The notes under the pieces were generated by a model. The model saw only the letters and a program-made list of their open reading frames with translations. It did not search any database and was not told where the DNA came from. Both the position numbers and the translations under genes were made by a program. 42,464 nucleotides of DNA from Verrucomicrobiota bacterium (GTDB taxonomy: Bacteria > Verrucomicrobiota > Verrucomicrobiia > Verrucomicrobiales > DEV007). The stretch covers positions 1 to 42,464 of the forward strand of contig JAGWVU010000043.1 of the NCBI GenBank assembly GCA_018970725.1. Reading direction: 5' to 3'. Numbering within the stretch: position 1 is the first letter of the stretch; every line of letters starts with the position of its first letter. Below, piece after piece: positions 35,017-41,990 of the stretch.

Positions 35017-35586
35017 ATGCATCTTCCCTCTTCCTCGAAACGCCGCCCCGCGCCCCGCGGGTGGACCATGATCGAACTCCTCTTCGTCATGTCCATCATG
35101 ATCGGTCTGGCTGCCATCATGGCCGCCTCCATCGGTCCCGTCCAAGCCAACATGTCCCGGCAGCGCACCCGCGGCCTCATGAAAATGCTGGGCACCGGCC
35201 TCCAGCAGTTCCACGCGGAGTATGGTTCCTATCCGAAGTGCGACGACCTCAACCAAGGCGCCAACATCCTCTACCGGACTCTCTTCGGGGATTACAACGA
35301 GGACGGCAAACCGGACTGGAGCGCCACCGGCGGGAAGGACGACTCGGTGAAAACCTTCGTCGGAGACCTCAACCCCGGCGTGGTCGATCCCATCACAGGC
35401 TCAACCCAAAACGCCTTTGTCCGGATGGTGCAGAGCCGGTATGTCCTCGTGGATTCGTGGGGCACCCAGCTTTACTACGTGTCCGGGACCAAGGCGAAGC
35501 ACAACGCCACCTACGATCTCTGGAGCCTCGGGAGCGACCCGGACCCGTCCGACGCCAACGATTCCATGTGGATCAAGAACTGGTGA
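35017..35586 (+). CDS. Type II secretion-like pseudopilin (GspG-like)
   Basis: A 189-residue pseudopilin. The N-terminal 14 residues are basic (SSSKRRPAPRG), followed by the prepilin peptidase site and hydrophobic helix WTMIELLFVMSIMIGLAAIM. Position +1 after the glycine is Trp rather than the usual Phe, while the key Glu at +5 is kept. The C-terminal domain resembles the major pseudopilin: LQQFHAEYGSYPKCDDL, a Gly/Asp-rich loop, VLVDSWGTQLYYVS and YDLWSLGSDPDP. No other pseudopilin, prepilin peptidase or secretin gene is in the window. It is the last gene of the cluster and is followed by a strong terminator. Confidence 0.9.
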   Translation: MHLPSSSKRRPAPRGWTMIELLFVMSIMIGLAAIMAASIGPVQANMSRQRTRGLMKMLGTGLQQFHAEYGSYPKCDDLNQGANILYRTLFGDYNEDGKPDWSATGGKDDSVKTFVGDLNPGVVDPITGSTQNAFVRMVQSRYVLVDSWGTQLYYVSGTKAKHNATYDLWSLGSDPDPSDANDSMWIKNW

Positions 35587-35625
35587 AACGGGCGGGAACG
35601 CTCGCCCGCACCAATTTCAAAGCAC

Positions 35626-35661
35626 AAAAAAACCGGAGGGCTGGGGCCGTCCGGTTTTTTG
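35626..35661. terminator. Strong bidirectional intrinsic terminator
   Basis: AAAAAACCGGA (ends 35636) and TCCGGTTTTTT (begins 35650) form an 11-base stem with a GC-rich 13-base loop that can itself pair partly, followed by a T run on the plus strand and a matching A run on its 5' side. It can therefore stop transcription from both the pseudopilin gene and the converging TIGR04073-like gene at 35688. Confidence 0.85.
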
Positions 35662-35687
35662 TCTTGTGAAGAATCGGAACCACACGC

Positions 35688-36095
35688 TCAGAAGCTCTGG
35701 CGGCGCACGTAATTCGCGGAGGTGAAGCCGGCGGAAACGGGATACTCGGTGTAGCCGTGCACGGAATCAAAGGTATCGGACGCGTAGGGAGCCCGGTAGC
35801 TTTCCTTATACATTGGGGTGCGGAAGTTGACCAGCTCGTAAAGACCGTATCCGATCCGCGACCCGGCGCGATCGAGGCCATTGACGATCCCATGGGACCA
35901 GGCGGCCACATTGCCTTCCTCATCCAACGTCCGTTGGAAGGTGGCGGTCACCTCCAAGGGGCCGTAGAAAATGTTCGCCAGCGCCCGGCTCAATTTGCGG
36001 GCCGGCGTGTATTTGTTTCCGGGGGGAGATTGGATGTCAGCCACGGCCATCGTTCCGAGACCGGCCGCCAGCAGCACCGCAAGAACCTTCTTCAT
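35688..36095 (-). CDS. Small secreted protein, TIGR04073-like (exosortase-system-associated)
   Basis: A 135-residue exported protein. The signal peptide is MKKVLAVLLAAGLGTMAVA. The mature part has the pattern ARKLSRALANIFYGPLEV, AWSHGIVNGLDRAGSRIGYG and LYELVNFRTP, which resembles the TIGR04073 family of putative exosortase-associated proteins. The C-terminal 50 residues are rich in Tyr and Ser (YKESYRAPYASDTF). No exosortase and no PEP-CTERM-type sorting tail is seen here. The function is unknown. It converges with the pilus/secretion cluster through a shared terminator and is divergent from greA across 93 bases. The family call rests on memory of the pattern. Confidence 0.72.
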   Translation of the reverse strand: MKKVLAVLLAAGLGTMAVADIQSPPGNKYTPARKLSRALANIFYGPLEVTATFQRTLDEEGNVAAWSHGIVNGLDRAGSRIGYGLYELVNFRTPMYKESYRAPYASDTFDSVHGYTEYPVSAGFTSANYVRRQSF

Positions 36096-36102
36096 GCGGG
36101 AA

Positions 36103-36131
36103 GCCTAAGACAATCCGGAGACGATTGGCAA
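36103..36131 (-). promoter_or_regulatory. Possible promoter of the TIGR04073-like gene
   Basis: On the minus strand, TTGCCA (36126-36131), a 17-base spacer, then TTAGGC (36103-36108). The -10 shares its TTAG with those at 30200 and 40522. The ATG at 36095 begins 7 bases after the -10, so the transcript would be leaderless. Confidence 0.38.
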
Positions 36132-36188
36132 CCTTTTATCCAAAAATTGCTTGGTCTTCGTTCGATACCGCCTAGGCTTGTGATTCGC

Positions 36189-38039
36189 ATGGACGAGGAG
36201 CTCGCAAGGCTGTTGGAATCAGCCAAAATTGACCGGGAAACGGCCACCAGAATCGACCGTTTGCCCCCCGGGGCATTTTGCATCCACAAAAGTTGGGGGG
36301 TGGGCAAGGTGGAGTCCTGGGACCTCCTCGGTGACCGCATGGTGATTCACTTCGAGGGCAAGCCCGGGCACTCCATGAAATTGCAGTTCGCCGGCACCGC
36401 CCTCGCCCCGCTCCCGCCCGATCACATCCTCGCCCTCCGCTTCGAAGACCGCGCCTCACTGAGTCGCATGGCGGAAAAAGATCCGGTCGAACTTGTGCGG
36501 CTCGTCCTCGCCAGCCACCAGAACGAAATGTCGCTCGACAAATTCGATGAAGTGGTCAAGGGCACCATCGTTCCCGAGGGACGCTACAAGTCCTGGTGGG
36601 ATGGCGCCAAGAAGCAACTCCGCGGGGACCGCCGCTTCGTGATCCCCTCCAAACGCAACCAGCCGATGCAGCTGCGGCGGGACGACCAATGCCCCGCCGA
36701 GGACATGGTCCGCGAGGTGCTCCAAAGCCCGGATCTCCGGACCAAGGCCAAAGCGGTGGAAGCCATCCTCCGCAACGCCGATGCCTTCGAATCCCCCGCG
36801 ACCCAGTTGCAGCCGGTCGTCGATGACCTCAGCGAGTCGGCCCAGAAAGGAGCCAAGCTCCTCCTCTCCCAAGCCATCGAACTGCTCCTCGCCCGCGCCG
36901 ATCTCCTCCAGCGCTTCCCCGAACTCACCTTGACTCCGGGGCACTCCCAGTTGGCCGATCTTTTGCGCATGGAACGCGAGGCGCTCGGGGAAACCCTCCG
37001 CAGCCTCGGAGTCTCCCGCCAACGCCAGGCGCTCGAGGCTTTCCCCCATGCCTTCGGTGAGACCTGGACCGCCGTCGTCTTCGGCATGCTCAACACCGCC
37101 GGCATTCGCGGCGTCGGTGAACTCGCCAAATTCGTCGTCGACCAAGGTCGCGGCACCGAACTCGATGACTTCCTCCGGGCCGGTCTTCAGCAGCGGGCCC
37201 ACACGTCCGATCTCATCGCCTGGATCTGCAAAGAACGCAAGGGACGCGCCGCCAACGTGGTCGATCTGGAATTGGCCGCCGTCATCATGAACAGCTTGGA
37301 GCGCGATCACTTCGGCGACGAAACCCGGCGCACCAATCGTTTGGCGGAAACTCTCCAGGAAGATCCCGAACTCATCCCCGACCTCATCGAAAACGCGGAC
37401 ATCAACATGGTCCGCGGCTTCGCCCGGCGCCTCATGATGAGCCCCGCGTTCGACCAGCTCAGCGTCAAATCCCTCCTCGCCCGGATCGTCAAACGCCACC
37501 CGCAGATCCAGGACCTCATCACCGGCAACCAGGCCGACGAGCAGGAGCAAACCATCATCGTTTCCTGGGAGAGTCTCGAGTCCAAACAAAAGGAACTCGA
37601 AACCCTCGTCAACGTCCTCCAACCCAAGAACCGGGAGGAAATCAAAATCGCCCGCGAATACGGCGACCTCCGGGAGAACTTCGAATACAAGGCGGCCAAA
37701 CAACAGGAAGCCGTTCTCCGGCGCCAGCGCGAGGAAATGGAACGCGATCTCCATCGCGCCCGGGGAAGCGACTTCTCCTCCCCGGATGTTTCCAAATGTT
37801 CCATCGGAACTTACGTCGATATCGAGGACGCCGCCGGTCACAAGGAAACCTTCTGCATCCTCGGCGCCTGGGACAGCGATCCGCTGAAGAGCATCATCGC
37901 CTACACCACCGGAGCCGGGCAGGCCCTGATCGGAAAAGCCGTCGGTGAAAGCGCGGACCTCCCCACCGAAAACGCGGACGAGACCCGGCGGGTCACCATC
38001 AAGGGCATCCGTCCCTACCGCACCTCGGAAAAGGGCTGA
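36189..38039 (+). CDS. greA: Transcription elongation factor GreA with long N-terminal extension
   Basis: A 616-residue composite. The C-terminal 160 residues are GreA: a coiled coil with the acidic tip DLREN (493-497), preceded by KIAREYG and followed by NFEYKAAKQQEAVLRRQ, then the GreA/GreB C-terminal domain (GTYVDIEDAAG, IIAYTTGAGQALIGKAVGES). GreA rescues backtracked RNA polymerase by stimulating transcript cleavage. Residues 25-75 (GAFCIHKSWGVGKVESWDLL and following) resemble a Tudor-like CarD/TRCF RNA-polymerase-binding fold. Residues about 80-450 are helical with no named domain. Normal GreA is about 160 residues, but chlamydial GreA is about 700, so the extension is a PVC trait. I chose the ATG at 36189, just before this conserved part. 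Confidence 0.9.
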   Translation: MDEELARLLESAKIDRETATRIDRLPPGAFCIHKSWGVGKVESWDLLGDRMVIHFEGKPGHSMKLQFAGTALAPLPPDHILALRFEDRASLSRMAEKDPVELVRLVLASHQNEMSLDKFDEVVKGTIVPEGRYKSWWDGAKKQLRGDRRFVIPSKRNQPMQLRRDDQCPAEDMVREVLQSPDLRTKAKAVEAILRNADAFESPATQLQPVVDDLSESAQKGAKLLLSQAIELLLARADLLQRFPELTLTPGHSQLADLLRMEREALGETLRSLGVSRQRQALEAFPHAFGETWTAVVFGMLNTAGIRGVGELAKFVVDQGRGTELDDFLRAGLQQRAHTSDLIAWICKERKGRAANVVDLELAAVIMNSLERDHFGDETRRTNRLAETLQEDPELIPDLIENADINMVRGFARRLMMSPAFDQLSVKSLLARIVKRHPQIQDLITGNQADEQEQTIIVSWESLESKQKELETLVNVLQPKNREEIKIAREYGDLRENFEYKAAKQQEAVLRRQREEMERDLHRARGSDFSSPDVSKCSIGTYVDIEDAAGHKETFCILGAWDSDPLKSIIAYTTGAGQALIGKAVGESADLPTENADETRRVTIKGIRPYRTSEKG

Positions 38040-38057
38040 GGCTGAAGCCCCCGCCCC

Positions 38058-38696
38058 TCACCGCCCGGTGATCCGGAGGCCCCGGATCCACGTCTCATCG
38101 CCGTGCTCCGTCAGCATGATCTTTCCGTTCCCGGGCGCGAATCCCGGCTTGTTCTTGAATTTGCTCCGGGCGATGAGCTCCGCCCATTCCGGAGAGCGCG
38201 TGTCCACTGACACCGCCAGTTTCCCGTTCAACCAATGCTCGATCCTGCCGTCCTGCACGATCACCTTGCTCTGATTCCACTCTCCCGCCGGTTTGTAAGC
38301 CTTCCCCGGATCCGGCTCCTTGATGTCGTAGACCGCCGCGGTGGTATGGGAGCCGCCTCTCAGTCCGTCGGCATGGGCCCGGTCGTCGATCATTTGGTAT
38401 TCGATCCCGAGCCACTCCTTGCCCGCCACCTTGGTCACCCAATACTTGATCCCGTTGTTCCCCCCCGTGGAGATCTTCCATTCCCACTCCAACACGAAGT
38501 TCCCGTAGCCGGCCTTGGAAATCAGGCTGCCCGGCCCCTTGCCCGTGAGGTGAATCGTCCCGTCCGAAAGTTCGCTCCATCCGGCCGGAGGCGGCCCCTC
38601 ATTGCCCGCACTGATGAAATCCGCCAGGGTCAACCGAACCGGTTCCGCAGCCGTCAGGCCGCCAACCGTCGCCAGAAAAAGAATGCAAGCTCGCAT
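38058..38696 (-). CDS. Secreted DUF1080 (3-keto-disaccharide hydrolase-type) protein
   Basis: A 212-residue exported protein. A signal peptide ([17 protein letters not shown]) precedes one DUF1080 domain, a concanavalin-like beta-sandwich: [65 protein letters not shown] and the terminal [11 protein letters not shown]. Domains of this family have been linked to 3-keto-glycoside hydrolysis; most are uncharacterised, and they are abundant in Planctomycetes and Verrucomicrobia. It stands alone, converging with greA across 18 bases and divergent from glnS. Confidence 0.9.
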   Translation of the reverse strand: MRACILFLATVGGLTAAEPVRLTLADFISAGNEGPPPAGWSELSDGTIHLTGKGPGSLISKAGYGNFVLEWEWKISTGGNNGIKYWVTKVAGKEWLGIEYQMIDDRAHADGLRGGSHTTAAVYDIKEPDPGKAYKPAGEWNQSKVIVQDGRIEHWLNGKLAVSVDTRSPEWAELIARSKFKNKPGFAPGNGKIMLTEHGDETWIRGLRITGR

Positions 38697-38803
38697 GGAT
38701 GGAGTGTGGTTCCCATATCAAACCCATTTCATCCCGGGAAGCAAGCGGCGACCCTTTCCTTTCCCTTTGCGTTCGCTCCTCCCTGACCGAAATTCCCCGT
38801 CTC

Positions 38804-40486
38804 ATGCCAGAAACACCCGCCGTCCCCACCCTCGAACCCCGGGATTTCATCCGCGAGATCGTCCTCGAGGATCTGAAGTCGGGCAAACACGACCACGTCG
38901 TCACCCGCTTCCCGCCCGAACCCAACGGTTACTTGCACATCGGCCATGCCAAGGCCTTCTGCCTGGATTTCGGTCTCGCCCTCGAAGTGCCGGGCAGCCG
39001 TTGCCATCTGCGCATGGACGACACCAACCCGGTCAAGGAGGACGTCGAATACGTGGAGTCGATCCAGGAAGATGTCCGCTGGATGGGGTTCGACTGGGGC
39101 CAGCACTTTTATTACGCCTCCGATTATTACGAGCAACTCCACGGCCATGCGGTGGAACTCATCGAGAAGGGCCTGGCTTATGTCGATGAACTCACGGCCG
39201 ACCAGATGCGCGAATTCCGCGGCACCCTGACCGAACCCGGCAAGGAAAGCCCCTTCCGCAACCGCACCGTCGCGGAAAACCTCGACCTTTTCGCCAAAAT
39301 GCGCGCCGGAGCCTTTGAAGAGGGAGCGGCCGTGCTCCGGGCCAAGATCGACATGGCCCATCCCAACGTGATCATGCGGGACCCGACGCTCTACCGCGTC
39401 CTCAAGACGCACCACCATCGCACCGGCGATGCCTGGTGCATCTACCCGATGTACGACTTCGCCCACCCTCTCTCGGATGCCATCGAGGGGATCACGCACT
39501 CGCTCTGCTCCCTCGAATTCGAGAACCATCGTCCGCTTTACGACTGGTTTGTCAGTCACTGTTCCGTCCCGGCCAGACCGCGCCAGATCGAGTTCGCCCG
39601 CCTCAACCTCACCTACACCGTGATGAGCAAGCGCAAACTCCAGCAACTCGTCGCGGAAAAGCTCGTCGACGGCTGGGATGATCCCCGCATGCCCACCCTG
39701 TCCGGTCTCCGCCGCCGCGGTTATACGCCGGCCGCCATCCGGAAATTCATCGAGACCATCGGACTGACCAAGTTCAACAGCCTCACCGATGTCGCCCTCC
39801 TCGAACATGCCATCCGCAACGACCTCAATGCCAGCGCGCCACGCGTCATGGCCGTGCTCGATCCCATCCGGGTCGTGATCACTTCCTATCCGCAGGACCA
39901 AACCGAGGAGATGGAAGCCCTCATCAACCCGGAAGATCCCTCCCTCGGCTCCCGCATCGTCCCCTTCTCCAGGGAACTCTACATCGAGCGGGATGACTTC
40001 ATGGAAAACGCCCCGAAAAACTACTTCCGCCTCACCGTCGGTCAGGAAGTCAGGCTGCGCTATGGCTATTGGATCAAATGCGAGGAAGTCGTCAAGGACG
40101 CCGGCGGAAACATCGTCGAACTCCGTTGCTCCCACGACCCCGCCACCCGCGGCGGCGAAAATCCCCCGGACGGGCGCAAGGTCAAGGGAACCATCCACTG
40201 GGTCTCCGCCGCCCATGCCCTCCCCGCCGAGGTCCGCCTCTATGACCGCCTCTTCACCGTGGAACAAGTCGGCGATGACTTCACCTCACTGCTCAACCCG
40301 GATTCCTTGAAGGTCATCCCCAACGCCATGCTCGAGCCCGGCCTCGCCCGGGCTCAACCGGGCGACAGGGTGCAATTCGAGCGGATCGGCTACTTTTGCG
40401 TCGATCCCAAGCTCAGCAAACCGGGCCACCCGGTCTTCAACCGCACCGTGGCCCTCAAGGATACTTGGGCGAAAGTCAAGGCCTGA
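38804..40486 (+). CDS. glnS: Glutamine--tRNA ligase
   Basis: GlnRS attaches glutamine to tRNA-Gln. The 560-residue protein has the usual bacterial length (E. coli 554). The class I signature is [14 protein letters not shown] (37-50, HIGH at 45-48), and the KMSKS-like motif is VMSKRK (273-278). [41 protein letters not shown] and [10 protein letters not shown] are glutaminyl-specific. The beta-barrel anticodon-binding domain fills the last 220 residues. Its presence means glutaminyl-tRNA need not depend on the amidotransferase GatCAB. The ATG at 38804 gives a normal leader ([20 protein letters not shown]); upstream in-frame codons overlap the divergent gene's promoter. The rtcB-like pseudogene follows 67 bases downstream. 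Confidence 0.97.
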   Translation: MPETPAVPTLEPRDFIREIVLEDLKSGKHDHVVTRFPPEPNGYLHIGHAKAFCLDFGLALEVPGSRCHLRMDDTNPVKEDVEYVESIQEDVRWMGFDWGQHFYYASDYYEQLHGHAVELIEKGLAYVDELTADQMREFRGTLTEPGKESPFRNRTVAENLDLFAKMRAGAFEEGAAVLRAKIDMAHPNVIMRDPTLYRVLKTHHHRTGDAWCIYPMYDFAHPLSDAIEGITHSLCSLEFENHRPLYDWFVSHCSVPARPRQIEFARLNLTYTVMSKRKLQQLVAEKLVDGWDDPRMPTLSGLRRRGYTPAAIRKFIETIGLTKFNSLTDVALLEHAIRNDLNASAPRVMAVLDPIRVVITSYPQDQTEEMEALINPEDPSLGSRIVPFSRELYIERDDFMENAPKNYFRLTVGQEVRLRYGYWIKCEEVVKDAGGNIVELRCSHDPATRGGENPPDGRKVKGTIHWVSAAHALPAEVRLYDRLFTVEQVGDDFTSLLNPDSLKVIPNAMLEPGLARAQPGDRVQFERIGYFCVDPKLSKPGHPVFNRTVALKDTWAKVKA

Positions 40487-40498
40487 GCCGGGCCCCAC

Positions 40499-40527
40499 TT
40501 GACGCGTTCCCTCCCTCAAGGTTAGCG
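40499..40527 (+). promoter_or_regulatory. Possible promoter of the rtcB-like gene
   Basis: TTGACG (40499-40504), a 17-base spacer and TTAGCG (40522-40527), 26 bases before the ATG at 40554. The -10, the GG before it and the spacing are the same as at 30177-30205. The site appears intact although the gene downstream is broken. Confidence 0.42.
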
Positions 40528-40553
40528 CTGATCTCCATCCTCCGGAAACGGCC

Positions 40554-41581
40554 GTGGACATCACCAATCTATCCTCCGAGCCCATCGGCACGCTTTACTC
40601 CTGGAACCCTCACGGACTGGACGCGGAGCACATCGTCTTCCTGCCGGTTGCATGCCCCGGCAAGTCCCCCCTCCCCACTGGCACCGCGGTTCTGACACGC
40701 CAACCGGACTGGCGGCGTTTCGCGGTTTCCGATTGTGGTTGTGGCAGGCGGCTGTTGCGCTCCACCGTGCCAACGGCCGACCTCGATCTCGCTCGTTGGG
40801 ACCAACTCGCCAACCGACTGCGGGCCAACAAAGGACGTCCGGGGGATCTCGGCGGCGGGAATCATTTTCTCGATGCCTTGGTTCCCTACGACGACGGCCC
40901 CTTGCATTTTCTCATCGATACCGGCTCCCGCAGCGAGTCCGGTCATGTCGACGCGTTCATCGACCACCCGCCAGGTTTGACCGCGAGTTTGAGCGTGTGG
41001 TCCAGTGGGCGGCCGGGAACCGGGCCACGATCCACGAGGAGATTGCCCACGTTTTTGGCCAGACGGAACTGGTGCTTGACCTCCCCACAACACGTATGAG
41101 CCGTTTCCGGATGGCGGGGTGATCATTCGCAAAGGTTCGGTCCATCTTCAACCCGGTGAACTGTCCGTCATTCCCTCACACCTCTCTGGAGATGTCGTCA
41201 CTGTCCGGGCCACGCCGGAAGTGGAGGGCATTTTGTGTTCGATGAGTCACGGCACGAAAGATGTCCCGCAGTGATTGCAAACCCCTCGCGGATGCCTTCG
41301 ATTTCACCGCGCTCCGCAAATCCGTGTTGCTCCCCTCGGGAGTCCAGGACGCATCCCTCAAGACAGAAGGCCCCTACGCCTACCGCGACCTCGATGAATG
41401 CCTCGAACTCATCGAAGGTTACGTCGAGGAAGTCGCACGTTTTGGAGTGGTCGCAAGGCGGGTGAGGGGCACGGATGAAACGGATTCGCACGGAGATGGA
41501 GATCGGGTTCGCCGTGGACGGTCCTGCGTGTTTCGGTCCGCAGGTTGGACATTCTTGCCCGACCGTTTCCATGATCTGTAG
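40554..41581 (+). pseudogene. rtcB: Broken RtcB-family RNA ligase gene (three indels, 3' end replaced)
   Basis: RtcB joins RNA 2',3'-cyclic phosphate (or 3'-phosphate) and 5'-OH ends with GTP and Mn2+. Joined across frames, the product reads like a short RtcB: SDCGCGRRLL (metal motif DxGCG), LGGGNHF, IDTGSRSESGHVDAF, FDREFERVVQWAAGNR, PSHLSGDVV, SMSHGT, then MSRSDCKPLADAF and PSGVQDASLKTEGPYAYRD. The reading frame shifts at about 40967-40972 (one base missing in a C-run), again at about 41083-41086 (one C missing), and at about 41255 (five bases missing, removing the conserved GR of the HGxGR nucleotidylation motif). After about 41456 homology ends and repeat-like DNA follows to the stop at 41581. 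Assembly error could explain the first two, hardly the third plus the lost end. Confidence 0.85.
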
Positions 41582-41604
41582 TCAGGCAGGAATGCCTAAC
41601 CTAC
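41540..41604. repeat. Palindromic intergenic repeat, copy 1
   Basis: The left arm (41541-41564) and right arm (41581-41604) are imperfect inverted copies, with 20 of 24 bases pairing. A 25-base stretch of the left arm (41542-41566) recurs exactly at 41739-41763 in copy 2. It lies at the degenerate 3' end of the rtcB-like pseudogene. The layout is like that of REP or miniature inverted-repeat elements. Confidence 0.75.
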
Positions 41605-41612
41605 AATCACAT

Positions 41613-41724
41613 AGTGAAGCGGGATGATCGTAGCTCCCTTCACGCTCGGCTCGGGACACAGCCGTCCCGGCTGTGAAGTATTGCGGGCGTCCCGCCGGCA
41701 ACACCATCCTCATCCCGCTTCACT
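41613..41724. repeat. Inverted repeat with nested hairpins
   Basis: Perfect 15-base arms at 41613-41627 and 41710-41724 enclose 82 bases. Inside lie a perfect 8-base stem (CACAGCCG at 41657-41664, CGGCTGTG at 41668-41675) and a 5-base stem (GCGGG 41683-41687, CCCGC 41691-41695). No coding content is visible. It separates the two palindromic repeats at 41540 and 41737. Confidence 0.7.
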
Positions 41725-41736
41725 GCGTGTCGGCAG

Positions 41737-41804
41737 GTAGGTTGGACATTCTTGCCCGACCGTGTGAATCCGAATGATTCGGGCGGACAAAATGTCCACC
41801 CTAC
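41737..41804. repeat. Palindromic intergenic repeat, copy 2
   Basis: The left arm begins GTAGGTTGGACATT (41737) and the right arm ends AATGTCCACCCTAC (41804), an imperfect inverted repeat with a loop of about 15-20 bases. The left arm shares an exact 25-base stretch with copy 1 (41542-41566 against 41739-41763). The same element in direct orientation twice within 200 bases suggests a family dispersed in this genome. Confidence 0.75.
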
Positions 41805-41990
41805 GGGTTTACTTGAGTCAACAGTTGGCAGTGGACAGTCGTCAGCAAGGGAAGCCGCTTTGGCGGGCACCAATCCGCTCGCTACGGGTTTCACGGAAGC
41901 GTCCCAGACACCGTCAAAATCCTTGGATGGATGGTGAGGACTCCGCGCTCGCGGAGTCCTCAAGAAGGGTTTCCCTTCAATCCATACGAA
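41805..41990. other. Non-coding gap before the transposase
   Basis: Nothing that looks like a gene is seen. The gap holds the perfect hairpin at 41936-41961 and a small AAGGG/CCCTT stem at 41965-41977. It may contain the left end of the insertion sequence, but without the right end the terminal repeats cannot be identified. Confidence 0.5.
41936..41961. repeat. Perfect 11-bp hairpin upstream of the transposase start
   Basis: GAGGACTCCGC (41936-41946) and GCGGAGTCCTC (41951-41961) pair perfectly around a 4-base loop. It ends 29 bases before the transposase ATG. It could be part of the element's end, a block to read-through transcription into the transposase, or another intergenic palindrome. 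There is no T-run, so it is not a typical intrinsic terminator. Confidence 0.55.

Noticed and set aside
40652-41581. Treating the rtcB fragments as two or three separate small genes
   Set aside because: The pieces join into one continuous RtcB-like protein when three small indels are allowed, and the inner pieces have no proper starts.
41540-41990. CRISPR array
   Set aside because: The repeats are palindromic, only two copies exist, spacing is uneven and no cas gene is present.
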